Positions 35,474 to 45,385 of a DNA stretch of 57,708 nucleotides are shown piece by piece. The position numbers and the translations under genes are program-made. The DNA lies in assembly GCA_001673575.1 (NCBI GenBank), contig LZME01000036.1, forward strand, positions 1-57,708, given 5' to 3'. Numbering within the stretch: position 1 is the first letter of the stretch; every line of letters starts with the position of its first letter. The DNA comes from Mycolicibacter heraklionensis. GTDB lineage: Bacteria; Actinomycetota; Actinomycetes; Mycobacteriales; Mycobacteriaceae. Below the pieces are notes generated by a model. The model was not told the DNA's origin and did no database searches. It worked only from the letters and a program-made list of their open reading frames with translations.

Positions 35474-37582
35474 TCAGGCGGTGCTGGCGGTGTGCGCGGC
35501 CGCCGACTCCGACAGCGGTTCGTAGCGCGCGAAGCCGCGGGTGAACGAACCGGCGCCGTGCGTCAACGATCGCAGGTCGACCGCGTACCGGATGAGCTCG
35601 GTCTGCGGTACTTCAGCCTTCACGCAGGTGCGGTCGGTGCCGACTTTATCGGTGCCCAGCACCCGGGCGCGGCGGGCGGACAGGTCGCCCATCACCGCGC
35701 CGACCAGTTCGTCGGGTATCAGCACGGTGACATCGTCGATCGGCTCGAGCAGTCGCACCGCCCCGTTGGTCGCGGCATCACGGAGGGCGGCTGCGCCTGC
35801 CATCTGGAAGGCAAAGTCCGAGGAGTCGACGCTGTGCGCCTTGCCGTCGGTCAGGGTTACCCGGATGTCGACCACCGGGTATCCGCCACCGGCGTCGCCG
35901 GTCAGCCCTCGCTCCATCTGGGCGCGAATACCTTTCTCCACGCTGGGAATGAACTGGCGGGGCACGGCCCCGCCGACCACGCGGTCGACGAACTCGAAGC
36001 CGGCGCCCTGCGTCATCGGCTCCACTTCGATGTCGCAGATCGCGTATTGGCCGTGTCCTCCGGACTGCTTGACATGACGGCCGTGGCCTTTGGCCTTGGT
36101 AGCGAACGTCTCTCGCAGTGCCACCCGCAGCGCGACGGTGTCCACCGATACCGCATAGCGGTGGGCCAGCGCGTCAAGCACAATCCCCGAGTGTGCTTCA
36201 CCCATGCACCACAGCACGGTCTGATGGGTTTCCGGGTTCCGCTCGATGCGCAGGCTGGGGTCCTCGGCGGCCAGCCGGGCCAGCCCGACCGCAAGCTTGT
36301 CCTCGTCGGTCTTGGCGTGCGGAATGACCGCCACGGGCAGTAGCGGATCCGGCAACGACCACGGTTTGCACACCAGCGGTTCGTCCTTGCCCGACAAGGT
36401 GTCTCCGGTCTCGGCGTGGCTGAGTCGGCCGATGGTGCAGATGTCCCCGGCCATCACGACCGTGGCCGGGCGCTGTTGTCTGCCGAGCGGAAACGCCAGG
36501 GTCCCGATCCGATCGTCTTCGTCGTGGTCGCACCGACCGGTCCCATCGCCGAAAAAGCCCGCGCAATGACCGCTGACGTGGATTCCGCTGTCGGGCTTGA
36601 TGGTTCCGGAGAACACCCGTACCAGGCTGACTCGGCCCAGGTAGGGGTCCGACGTCGTGCGGACGACTTCGGCCAGCAGCGGCCCGTCCGGGTCGCAACT
36701 GAGCCCGGTGCGCGCCACTCCATTCGGGTTGAACACCTCCGGAAGCAGATGTTCCGGCGGCGCGGGGAAGCCCGTCGTGATGACTTCAAGCAGTTCGGGC
36801 ACGCCGATGCCGGTGCCGCTGCATGCCGGGATGACCGGGAAGAACGAACCCCGTGCCACGGCCCGCTCCAGATCGGCGGCGAGCACTTCGGATTCGATCT
36901 GCTCGCCGCCCAGGTAGCGGTCCAGCAGCGACTCGTCCTCCGATTCCTCGATGATCGCCTCGATCAGCGCGCCACGCTGCTGCTCGGGGCCGGGCCCAAG
37001 CGGTTCCGCCGCCAACAGATCGATCAGTCCGGCGCCCTGGGCCGGCGCGGGAAGATACAGCGGCAGCACGGTATCGCCGAACACCTCCTGGGCAGCGGAA
37101 AGGCGGGCCGGAAAGTCGGCCCGCGCGTGGTCCAGCTTCGTGACGACGACCGCGCGCGGCATAGCGACCCTGCTGCACTCCTGCCACAGCGCGGCAGTCG
37201 CGTCGTCGACGTCTTCATTGGCCGCGATCACGAACAGTGCACAGTCGGCGGCCCGCAGCCCGGCGCGCAGTTCACCCACGAAGTCGGCGTAGCCGGGGGT
37301 GTCGATCAGGTTGACCTTGACACCGTTGTGAGCCAGCGAGGCGCACGCGACTCCGACCGAACGCTGTTGACGGAGCTCCGCGTCGTCGTAGTCGCAGACC
37401 GTGCTGCCGTCGGCGATGCAACCAGCTCGAGCCAACACCCCGGCGGCCACCAACATCGCCTCGACGAGAGTGGTCTTTCCGGAGCCGGGTGGACCGACCA
37501 GAACGACATTGCGGATGGCGGCCGGCGTGGCCGCGATTGGGGCTGCAGCGCCGCCCCGCGAAGTCCCGGTCTTGTCTGCCAT
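35474..37582 (-). CDS. fusA2: Elongation factor G-like GTPase (FusA2 type)
   Basis: A 702-residue EF-G paralogue with all five EF-G-type domains. G1 is GPPGSGKTT (30-38), G3 is DTPGYADF (95-102) and G4 is TKLD (148-151). Domain IV has GHGRHVKQSGGHGQYAICDIEVEP. Two G-domain positions differ from canonical EF-G: the histidine of DTPGH is Tyr99 and the NK of NKxD is TK, so GTP hydrolysis is probably slower or differently triggered. Length and position match Rv0120c. It is not the housekeeping EF-G, which sits in the str operon. Its ribosomal role is unknown. GGAGGAGG precedes the ATG. Divergent from the pepA-like gene. Confidence 0.9.
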   Translation of the reverse strand: MADKTGTSRGGAAAPIAATPAAIRNVVLVGPPGSGKTTLVEAMLVAAGVLARAGCIADGSTVCDYDDAELRQQRSVGVACASLAHNGVKVNLIDTPGYADFVGELRAGLRAADCALFVIAANEDVDDATAALWQECSRVAMPRAVVVTKLDHARADFPARLSAAQEVFGDTVLPLYLPAPAQGAGLIDLLAAEPLGPGPEQQRGALIEAIIEESEDESLLDRYLGGEQIESEVLAADLERAVARGSFFPVIPACSGTGIGVPELLEVITTGFPAPPEHLLPEVFNPNGVARTGLSCDPDGPLLAEVVRTTSDPYLGRVSLVRVFSGTIKPDSGIHVSGHCAGFFGDGTGRCDHDEDDRIGTLAFPLGRQQRPATVVMAGDICTIGRLSHAETGDTLSGKDEPLVCKPWSLPDPLLPVAVIPHAKTDEDKLAVGLARLAAEDPSLRIERNPETHQTVLWCMGEAHSGIVLDALAHRYAVSVDTVALRVALRETFATKAKGHGRHVKQSGGHGQYAICDIEVEPMTQGAGFEFVDRVVGGAVPRQFIPSVEKGIRAQMERGLTGDAGGGYPVVDIRVTLTDGKAHSVDSSDFAFQMAGAAALRDAATNGAVRLLEPIDDVTVLIPDELVGAVMGDLSARRARVLGTDKVGTDRTCVKAEVPQTELIRYAVDLRSLTHGAGSFTRGFARYEPLSESAAAHTASTA

Positions 37583-37737
37583 GGCAGCCTCCTCCGGAGT
37601 TCAGCCTTCCCTCAACGGGCGCTGAGCACAAGAGTTGCTCCCCGGCGACGGTTGCCCTGCCGGCGTATAGCGTTTGCCAGGCGGACTCGCGGTTCCGGTA
37701 AGCTGGGCATTCTTGTTTCGCGGGTCCAACGTCTGCG

Positions 37738-37751
37738 ACGTCCCGGGACGT
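37738..37751. promoter_or_regulatory. Perfect 14-bp palindrome upstream of the pepA-like gene
   Basis: ACGTCCC/GGGACGT lies 51 bp before the pepA start in the 219-bp region shared with fusA2. It could be a regulator site; no dedicated regulator gene is nearby. Confidence 0.3.
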
Positions 37752-37801
37752 GCCGGGTCGAAGGCGCCTGGGCCGTGCCCTGACTGCAGGAGGTATGACG
37801 T

Positions 37802-38848
37802 ATGAGCAGAGCGCATCGCCCCGGCCGGTGGTGGCTGCTCAGCGTGATGACCACGGCGGTCGCCACCGCCGGGTTGGTAGCGGCGCCGGCTCAGGCTTCC
37901 CCGACTCTGCCCGCTCCTCCGCTTGACCCGTCGGCGATGGTTGCCCAGGTCAGTCCGGCAGTGGTCAACATCGACGCCCAGATGGGCTACCAGAGCGCGG
38001 TCGGTGCCGGCACCGGCATCGTGTTGGACCCCAGCGGCGTGGTGCTGACCAACAACCACGTCATCGCCGGCGCCACCGGGCTCACGGCGGTCTCGGTCGC
38101 CAACGGCCAGACCTACGAGGTCGACGTGCTCGGCTTCGACCGCAGCCATGACGTCGCGGTGTTGCAGTTGCGCGGCGCCGACGGGCTGCCCGCGGCCAAC
38201 ATCGGCAATTCCTCGCGGGTCGCCATCGGTGACCCGGTGGTCGCAATGGGCAATGCCGGCGGCCACGGCGGCACCCCGAGTGCAGTGCCCGGACGCGTCA
38301 TTGGTCTGAACCAGACCGTCTCCGCAGCCGACGAGCTGACCGGCAGCACGGAGACCTTGACCAACATGATCAAGGCCGACACCGCGATCCGTCCCGGTGA
38401 CTCGGGCGGTCCGATGGTGAACGCCGCCGGCCAGGTGATCGGAATGAACACCGCGGCGTCGGACAACTACAAATTCGCCCAGCCCGGCGGTGAAGGCTAT
38501 GCGATCCCGATCGACCAGGCGATGGCCATCGCCGGCCAGATCCGGGCCGGCATCTCGTCGAACACCGTGCACATCGGTGAGACGGCGTTCATGGGTGTCG
38601 GCGTGGTCGACAGCAACGGCGGCGCGCGGGTTGCACAGGTGCTCGACGGCACCCCGGCCGCGGGCAGTGGTATCGCCCGGGACGACATCATCACCTCGGT
38701 CAACGGCCGACCGGTGAACTCGGCCACCGACCTGACCGACGTACTCGACCAGCGCCACCCGGGTGACTCCGTCACCTTGACCTGGCGTAACCCGGGCGGC
38801 GGGGAACACAGTGCTACCGTGACCCTGGTTCCGGGTCCGGTCGGCTGA
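37802..38848 (+). CDS. pepA: Secreted trypsin-like serine protease with PDZ domain (PepA/Mtb32A-like)
   Basis: A 348-residue HtrA-type protease. A Sec signal peptide covers about residues 1-32 (cleavage after AQA). The catalytic triad is H86 in TNNHVIAG, D117 in SHDVAV and S201 in GDSGGP. A C-terminal PDZ domain (about 255-345, with FMGVGVVD and DDIITSVNGRPV) binds peptides. It should act outside the membrane in protein processing or quality control. Length and gene context point to Rv0125 (PepA, the Mtb32A antigen). AGGAGG precedes the ATG. The DUF1275 gene follows 15 bp downstream and may be cotranscribed. Confidence 0.93.
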   Translation: MSRAHRPGRWWLLSVMTTAVATAGLVAAPAQASPTLPAPPLDPSAMVAQVSPAVVNIDAQMGYQSAVGAGTGIVLDPSGVVLTNNHVIAGATGLTAVSVANGQTYEVDVLGFDRSHDVAVLQLRGADGLPAANIGNSSRVAIGDPVVAMGNAGGHGGTPSAVPGRVIGLNQTVSAADELTGSTETLTNMIKADTAIRPGDSGGPMVNAAGQVIGMNTAASDNYKFAQPGGEGYAIPIDQAMAIAGQIRAGISSNTVHIGETAFMGVGVVDSNGGARVAQVLDGTPAAGSGIARDDIITSVNGRPVNSATDLTDVLDQRHPGDSVTLTWRNPGGGEHSATVTLVPGPVG

Positions 38849-38863
38849 CGCACTTAGGCGCGC

Positions 38864-39541
38864 GTGCTAGATAAACGCTATGGCAGTGAAGCCAGACTGT
38901 CGTGGGTCCTTGCTGGGCTGGCCGGAGTGCTGGCTGCCACGGCCTACACACATTCCGAGGGCTACTTCGTCACCTTCATGACCGGCAACGCCGGGCGCGC
39001 AGCGCTGGGCTTGTTCACCGACAGTCAGTGGATGTCCATTTCGGCCGCAGCCCTGTTGGTGTCGTTCATCTCCGGTGTGGTGATCGCCTCGCTGTGCCAT
39101 CGCCATGTGTGGCGCAGCCGGCCACACGGCGCGTTGCGGCTGACCGCGGTGTCGCTGCTGGCCGCGACCGTGACCGACTGGATCGAGGGCGGGCCCGCGC
39201 TGCCGGTACCCCTGCTGCCGATTCTGCTCGTCGCGTTCGGGGTGGGCGCGCTGAACACGACGTTCGTCCGCGACGGCGAAGTGTCGATCCCCCTGAGCTA
39301 CGTGACCGGCACGGTGGTGAAGCTGGGACAAGGCATCGAGCGCCACATCAGCGGTGGGTCCATTCATGACTGGTTCTTCAATTTCATGCTGCTGACCGGC
39401 TACATCTCGGGTGCGGCTGTCGGTGGTGTGATCAGCCTTTTCGTCGGTGGTACCTGGATGCTGGCCACCGCCACCGTCATCTGCCTGATGGCCACCTGGT
39501 ACAGCCATCGCTATGTCGACCGCCGCGGGTTGTGGCGCTGA
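38864..39541 (+). CDS. DUF1275 (YoaK-family) membrane protein
   Basis: A 225-residue membrane protein with about six hydrophobic segments. VTFMTGNAGRAALGL in the first third and SYVTGTVVKLGQGI in the middle are the paired DUF1275 motifs. The family's function is not established, though transport has been suggested. GTG 38864 is tentative, without a clear Shine-Dalgarno. It lies 15 bp after the protease gene on the same strand and ends at a strong bidirectional terminator. Confidence 0.85.
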   Translation: MLDKRYGSEARLSWVLAGLAGVLAATAYTHSEGYFVTFMTGNAGRAALGLFTDSQWMSISAAALLVSFISGVVIASLCHRHVWRSRPHGALRLTAVSLLAATVTDWIEGGPALPVPLLPILLVAFGVGALNTTFVRDGEVSIPLSYVTGTVVKLGQGIERHISGGSIHDWFFNFMLLTGYISGAAVGGVISLFVGGTWMLATATVICLMATWYSHRYVDRRGLWR

Positions 39542-39597
39542 CGGCTCGGCCGCTTTAGGCGCACACCGGATTTCCCATCAACCTGTCTTTCGCTACA

Positions 39598-39641
39598 AAC
39601 ACGTCGGCGGCAGTGCAATCCAGCACTGCCGCCGACGTGTT
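39598..39641. terminator. Bidirectional terminator, perfect 19-bp stem
   Basis: Arms 39598-39616 and 39623-39641 are perfect reverse complements around the loop AATCCA. It lies between the DUF1275 gene and the convergent antigen 85 gene, 10 bp from the latter's stop codon, and should terminate both. Confidence 0.85.
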
Positions 39642-39651
39642 GGGGGGTCGA

Positions 39652-40674
<1,023 letters not shown>

Positions 40675-40844
40675 CTAGCCCTTCTGAACGGAGTCAAACA
40701 CGGGGCGGTGCCGTGTCCTGTTCGCCGCCACGGGTTTTCATATCGCGGTTCGGCAACGATTGAGATTCAGCGCGGACTCGCCACCGTCCGGGTGGGCGTT
40801 TTGGTAGGCATATAGTCGACGTAATCATCGACGAAGGGCAGGTC

Positions 40845-42068
40845 ATGCAGGCCAGTGCTCGTGTCTCGGGGAGCGCCGGGGCTCCGTTGGCCGGGGTGCG
40901 CGTCATCGAGATCGCCAGCTTCGTCGCCGTCCCTCTCGCCGGTATGACGCTGGCACAACTGGGCTGCGATGTGGTGCGCATCGACCCGCTCGGCGGTGCG
41001 GCCGACTACCGGCGCTGGCCCGTCACCGACGACGGCACCTCGATCTACTGGACGGGACTTAACAAGGGTAAGCGCTCCGTGGTCGCCGATCTGCGCGCGC
41101 CCGAGGGACAGCGTGTGGTGCAGCAACTGATCGCCGACAGTGGCGTACTGATTACGAACATGTCTGGCCGACAATGGCTTTCCTACGAAACCCTGGTGGC
41201 ACAGCGTCCCGACCTGATCCACCTCGAGGTGCTCGGACGTGCTGACGGCTCCACCGCGGTCGACTACACCATCAATGCTGGTGTCGGCTTTCCGCTGGTC
41301 ACCGGGCCCAGCGATCACGCCGCCCCGATCAACCATGTGCTGCCGGCCTGGGATATCGCCTGCGGGCTGCACGCCGCGCTGGCGGTGTCCGCGGCGCTGC
41401 ACCGCCGCGACCACACCGGTGAGGGCTGCCGGATCCGGCTGGCACTGGAGGACGTGGCGCTGGGCACCGCCAGCGCCCTGGGATTCCTCACCGAGGCCAT
41501 GGTGAACGGCGACCGGCGGGAACGCATCGGCAATGCGGTCTATGGGCAGTACGGGCAGAGCTTCGCCAGCGGCGACGGAGCGGTGTACATGGTCGTCACA
41601 CTGACCGATCGGCACTTCCGCGATCTTGCCGAGCTGACCGGATCGACGAAAGTCCTTGCGGCACTGTCCGGAGCGCGCGGCATCGACTTCGGTGACGAAG
41701 GGCAGCGCTATCGTCACCGCGACCTGCTGACCGGACTGTTCAGCGGCTGGTTTGCCGAGCGGCCGGCTGAGCAGATCGAAGCCGCCCTGGCAGGGACGTC
41801 GCTGCTGTGGGACCGGTACCGCAGCTTCGCCGAGGTGGCTGCCGATGAGCGCCTACGCGACAACCCGATGTTCGCGACGCTGCATCAGCCCCGGGTGGGG
41901 GAGTACTTGGCGGCCGGGCTGCCGGCGTCGATCGACGGTGCCCATCCGCCCGCCGTCGCGGCACCTGCGCTGGGTGCCGACACCGAGCAGGTGCTGGCCT
42001 CCCGGCTGGGTATGAGCGCCGACGAAATCGACCGGCTGCGCCAAATCGGCGCGGTGGCAACGGATTAG
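40845..42068 (+). CDS. Family III (CaiB/BaiF) CoA-transferase
   Basis: A 407-residue family III CoA-transferase. It has the opening LAGVRVIEIASFVAVPLAGMTLAQLG and IDPLGG, and the catalytic aspartate is probably D170 in LPAWDIACGLH, aligned with Asp169 of formyl-CoA transferase. Some close relatives are annotated as 2-methylfumaryl-CoA isomerase, an intramolecular CoA transfer, from Chloroflexus; that is a possibility only. ATG 40845 follows GAAGGGCAGG. An htdZ-like hydratase gene follows 18 bp later, so the pair may process a CoA thioester together. Confidence 0.87.
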   Translation: MQASARVSGSAGAPLAGVRVIEIASFVAVPLAGMTLAQLGCDVVRIDPLGGAADYRRWPVTDDGTSIYWTGLNKGKRSVVADLRAPEGQRVVQQLIADSGVLITNMSGRQWLSYETLVAQRPDLIHLEVLGRADGSTAVDYTINAGVGFPLVTGPSDHAAPINHVLPAWDIACGLHAALAVSAALHRRDHTGEGCRIRLALEDVALGTASALGFLTEAMVNGDRRERIGNAVYGQYGQSFASGDGAVYMVVTLTDRHFRDLAELTGSTKVLAALSGARGIDFGDEGQRYRHRDLLTGLFSGWFAERPAEQIEAALAGTSLLWDRYRSFAEVAADERLRDNPMFATLHQPRVGEYLAAGLPASIDGAHPPAVAAPALGADTEQVLASRLGMSADEIDRLRQIGAVATD

Positions 42069-42086
42069 TAAAGGAGCGTCAAGCAC

Positions 42087-42542
42087 GTGCGTACTTATCG
42101 ATCAATCGATGAACTTGCCGCATGCCAGGGCCAGGTGATCGGGCACAGCGACTGGGTGACCATCACCCAGGACGCCGTCAACCTGTTCGCCGACGCGACG
42201 GGTGACCATCAGTGGATTCACGTCGACCCCGAGCGTGCTGCTAACGGACCGTTCGGCACCACGATCGCTCACGGATACCTGACCCTGGCCATGCTGCCGC
42301 AGTTGATGGCGCAGATCAGCCGCCTTGACGGGGTCAAGATGGCGATCAACTACGGACTGAACAAGGTGCGCTTCCCGGCGCCGGTGCCGGTCGGCTCCAA
42401 GATCCGGGCCGAGACCTCGGTGGTCGAGGTCGCCGATGTGGGCGGTGGTGCCCACCAGGTGACCTTCTCAACCACGGTGTCTATCGATGGCAGCGCCAAG
42501 CCGGCCTGCGTCGCCGAGAGTGTCGTGCGCTACGTGCTCTGA
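42087..42542 (+). CDS. htdZ: MaoC-like (R)-specific enoyl-CoA hydratase, HtdZ-like
   Basis: A 151-residue single hot-dog domain hydratase. The active-site pair D40 and H45 is in DATGDHQWIH, followed by PFGTTIAHGYLTLA, as in Rv0130 (HtdZ), to which it is very similar along its whole length. It hydrates trans-2-enoyl-CoA to (R)-3-hydroxyacyl-CoA. GTG 42087 has AAAGGAG (42070-42076) upstream. It is probably cotranscribed with the CoA-transferase. The 3' end overlaps the convergent ATPase gene by 13 bp. In M. tuberculosis this gene also follows fbpC. Confidence 0.93.
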   Translation: MRTYRSIDELAACQGQVIGHSDWVTITQDAVNLFADATGDHQWIHVDPERAANGPFGTTIAHGYLTLAMLPQLMAQISRLDGVKMAINYGLNKVRFPAPVPVGSKIRAETSVVEVADVGGGAHQVTFSTTVSIDGSAKPACVAESVVRYVL

Positions 42543-43567
42543 GGACGCCCCGGCTTCGCGTCCCGGCCCCGGGGGCGGGACGCGAAGTAGTGCGAGACGA
42601 TCGCGGCGATCTGTAGGAATCGGCGGCGGGTTGCCGGTGCCATCTCGCTCATCACGTCGATCACACCGCCAGGGCGCAGGTGCGGATCAAAGGGCACCTC
42701 AACCACCGCCTGGCCGTGCTGCAGGAACTGCGCCGTCAATGCGGAGCGGGTGCGCCGGTCGGCATGGCCGTCGGAGTCGTTGAGCACCACCACGGTGCGC
42801 TGTAGCAATCCACCCTGGCCGCGGCCGGCCAGCCATTCCATGGTTTTGGCGGCCGCACCGGCACCGTCCGCCCACGGCGAAGAGACCACGATCAGCGCGT
42901 CCAGGTCACGCAGCGCCTCCTGCGTCACCGGCGAGTCCATGGTCGAACCACAGTCGATGATCGAGATGGTGAAATGCCGGTCCAAGCGCAGCGCGGCCTC
43001 CCGGTACAACGCCGCGTCAAGGATCCGGCGGCTTCCCGCGGCGGGCTCGCCCACCAGGACGTAGAGCCCCGCCGCGTTGGCGCCGACCCGGCTGCTGATG
43101 TCGGCGAACGACTGCACGCTCTGATCGGCGGCCAGATCCCAGTAGGAGCTGGTGGCGCGCGGGTCGATGCGGCTGCCGAGCCGGCCGAAGGCGGTGTCGG
43201 CGTCCACGGCGACCACGTGGTCGGCCCGGCGCAGTGCGGCGAACACCGACCCGACGCTGGCCGCCACCGTCGTCTTGCCGACGCCGCCCTTGCCGAGCAC
43301 GCCGACCTTATAGCTGCCGTTGGGCAGGGATCGGATGGCCGCCTGGTAGGCCATTTCTTCCCGCTCGGCCGGTGACGGGCCCAAGTTGACCAAACCCAGC
43401 GTCGCGGACAGGACCACGCGGCGCCAGCCACGGGCCGGCTGGGGCCGCGGCATGGGCGCCGGCGGCGGGGGCTGCGGCGGCTGCTGCTGGGGAGGCGGCG
43501 TCCAGGGCCCTGGGTGTTGCTGCTGCGGCGGCATCCGCTGCCGCAGAAAGTCGTCGTCTGCGTTCAT
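42530..43567 (-). CDS. MinD/ParA-like ATPase with proline-rich N-terminus (Rv3860-like)
   Basis: A 345-residue protein. The first 47 residues are Pro- and Gln-rich, then comes a deviant Walker A P-loop GKGGVGKTT (92-100), followed by VVAVDADTAFG and the SIIDCGST switch region. The layout resembles the ESX-associated EspI family, and the protein corresponds to Rv3860, which is divergent from gltB in M. tuberculosis. Such ATPases regulate secretion or partitioning, but Rv3860 has no firm assigned role. GAGGAG precedes the ATG at 43565-43567. No ESX genes are in the window. Confidence 0.85.
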   Translation of the reverse strand: MNADDDFLRQRMPPQQQHPGPWTPPPQQQPPQPPPPAPMPRPQPARGWRRVVLSATLGLVNLGPSPAEREEMAYQAAIRSLPNGSYKVGVLGKGGVGKTTVAASVGSVFAALRRADHVVAVDADTAFGRLGSRIDPRATSSYWDLAADQSVQSFADISSRVGANAAGLYVLVGEPAAGSRRILDAALYREAALRLDRHFTISIIDCGSTMDSPVTQEALRDLDALIVVSSPWADGAGAAAKTMEWLAGRGQGGLLQRTVVVLNDSDGHADRRTRSALTAQFLQHGQAVVEVPFDPHLRPGGVIDVMSEMAPATRRRFLQIAAIVSHYFASRPRGRDAKPGRPQST

Positions 43568-43646
43568 CGGCTCCTCGAGGCATACGGCGGCGGTACGGCC
43601 AGGTGGCCCAACAACCGCAGCCTAGTCGCGGAGGCGCCCATCTACC

Positions 43647-43684
43647 GTGAGCCAGCCCGAGAAGCGCGAGTCGGGCTGGCTCAC
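43647..43684 (-). terminator. Terminator hairpin after the glutamine synthetase gene
   Basis: GTGAGCCAGCCCGA (43647-43660) and TCGGGCTGGCTCAC (43671-43684) form a perfect 14-bp stem with a 10-nt loop, 3 bp after the gene's stop codon on the minus strand. Confidence 0.8.
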
Positions 43685-43687
43685 CGG

Positions 43688-45112
43688 TCAGCAGTCGTAA
43701 TAGAGGGCGAACTCGTAGGGGTGCGGACGCAGGTTGACGGGGGTGATCTCGTTGTCCCGCTTGTAGTTGATCCAGGTCTGGATCACGTCCGGAGTGAAAA
43801 CCCCGCCTTCGGTGAGGTATTCATGGTCGGCTTCGAGGTTGTCCATCACCTCGGCCAGCGTGGTGGGGGCCTGCGAGATCGACGCCGCCTCGTCGGCCGG
43901 CAGGTCGTAGAGGTCCTTGTCGACCGGGGCCGCGGGCTCGATCTTGTTCTTGATGCCGTCGATGCCGGCCATCAACATGGCCGAGAACGCCAGGTAGGGG
44001 TTGCCGGACGAGTCCGGGCAGCGGAACTCCAGCCGCTTGGCCTTGGGGTTGGTGCCGGTGATCGGGATGCGCACGCAGGCCGAACGGTTGCGCTGGCTGT
44101 AGACCAGGTTGATCGGCGCCTCGTAGCCCGGCACCAGTCGCTTGTAGGAGTTGATGGTGGGGTTGGTGAACGCCAGCAGCGACGGTGCATGGTGCAGGAT
44201 GCCGCCGATGTAGTGCCGGGCGGTGTCGGACAGTCCGGCATAGCCGATCTCGTCGTAGAACAGCGGCTCACCGTCCTGCCATACCGACTGGTGTACGTGC
44301 ATACCTGAACCGTTGTCTCCGAAAAGCGGCTTGGGCATGAACGTCACCGTCTTGCCGTGCGCCCAGGCGGTGTTCTTGATGATGTATTTGAACAACATCA
44401 AATCGTCGGCGGCGTGCAGCAGAGTGTTGAACTTGTAGTTGATCTCCGTTTGCCCGCCGGTACCGACCTCGTGGTGGCCGCGTTCGACAGTGAAACCGGC
44501 GTTGGTGAGGTTGGTCGCCATTGCATCGCGCAGATCGACGTATTGATCGGTCGGCGCGACCGGGAAATAGCCGCCCTTGGGGCGAACCTTGTATCCGAGG
44601 TTGGGGCTGCCGTCGGCTTCGGTTGTCCGGCCGGTGTTCCACCAACCGGCGACCGAATCCACTTTGTGGAAAGAGCCGTTGATCTGTGAGTCGAAGCTCA
44701 CGGAGTCGAAGATGTAGAACTCGGCCTCGGCGCCGAAGTAAGCGGTGTCGGCAATGCCCGTGCTGGTGAGATAGCTCTCGGCCTTGCGTGCGATGTTGCG
44801 CGGATCGCGCGAGTAGGGCTCGCGGGTGAACGGGTCGTGGACGAAAAAGTTGAGGTTCAGGGTCTTTGCGGCCCGGAACGGATCGATGCGGGCGGTTTCC
44901 GGGTCGGGCAGCAGCAGCATGTCCGACTCGTGGATGGACTGGAAGCCGCGGATCGACGAACCGTCGAAGGCGAGCCCATCCTCGAATACGCTTTCATCGA
45001 GCGCTGCGGCCGGGATCGAGAAATGCTGCATAACCCCCGGCAGGTCGCAGAATCGAATGTCGACGTACTCAACCGACTCGTCGGCGACGAGCTTGAAAAT
45101 GTCGGCGGCCAT
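43688..45112 (-). CDS. glnA: Type I (beta) glutamine synthetase, GlnA1-like
   Basis: A 474-residue glutamine synthetase that makes glutamine from glutamate, ammonia and ATP as a dodecamer. It has [19 protein letters not shown], the metal-binding [11 protein letters not shown], the ATP-binding [16 protein letters not shown] and RIPITG. The regulatory adenylylation tyrosine is retained (Y402 in KDLYDLP), so control by GlnE is expected. It is strikingly similar to M. tuberculosis GlnA1 but differs at many surface positions, and in that species no glutamine synthetase lies beside gltB. It may be a second copy or the relocated primary gene. AAGGAGA precedes ATG 45110-45112. Divergent from gltBD, so the two ammonia-assimilation steps share one intergenic control region. 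Confidence 0.95.
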   Translation of the reverse strand: MAADIFKLVADESVEYVDIRFCDLPGVMQHFSIPAAALDESVFEDGLAFDGSSIRGFQSIHESDMLLLPDPETARIDPFRAAKTLNLNFFVHDPFTREPYSRDPRNIARKAESYLTSTGIADTAYFGAEAEFYIFDSVSFDSQINGSFHKVDSVAGWWNTGRTTEADGSPNLGYKVRPKGGYFPVAPTDQYVDLRDAMATNLTNAGFTVERGHHEVGTGGQTEINYKFNTLLHAADDLMLFKYIIKNTAWAHGKTVTFMPKPLFGDNGSGMHVHQSVWQDGEPLFYDEIGYAGLSDTARHYIGGILHHAPSLLAFTNPTINSYKRLVPGYEAPINLVYSQRNRSACVRIPITGTNPKAKRLEFRCPDSSGNPYLAFSAMLMAGIDGIKNKIEPAAPVDKDLYDLPADEAASISQAPTTLAEVMDNLEADHEYLTEGGVFTPDVIQTWINYKRDNEITPVNLRPHPYEFALYYDC

Positions 45113-45385
45113 ATTGGTCTCCTTCGCGTGCAGACAGCCAAACGATAGGCAGCGCACATTTCCTGGACATCATCCAGTTATTGCGTTGGCGTAACACAAA
45201 CCTCACCGCAAGCTCGCTGTCCAGCGAACTAGCACGTTTGCTAGGTCGGGGTATATCGTGGCGTTGCCTGTGAGTGTTTTCAGGCAGGAACGCCGTTCAA
45301 CGTCGCACGGACCAACCCCCTTGACCGCTTGTCCATATCGGGCGACGGGCAAGAACGTGCGAAGGGTCAGGTGACTCAGGTGGCG
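45113..45385. promoter_or_regulatory. Shared control region between glnA and gltBD
   Basis: GTAAC-N9-ACC at 45191-45207 fits the loose AC-N9-AC pattern described for mycobacterial GlnR boxes, so nitrogen-responsive control is possible. Nearer gltB, GCGTTGCCTG (45261-45270) pairs with CAGGC (45281-45285) and AACGC (45289-45293), a 10-bp stem with a 3-nt bulge that would lie in the gltB leader. GTATATCG just before it may hold the -10. Confidence 0.35.
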
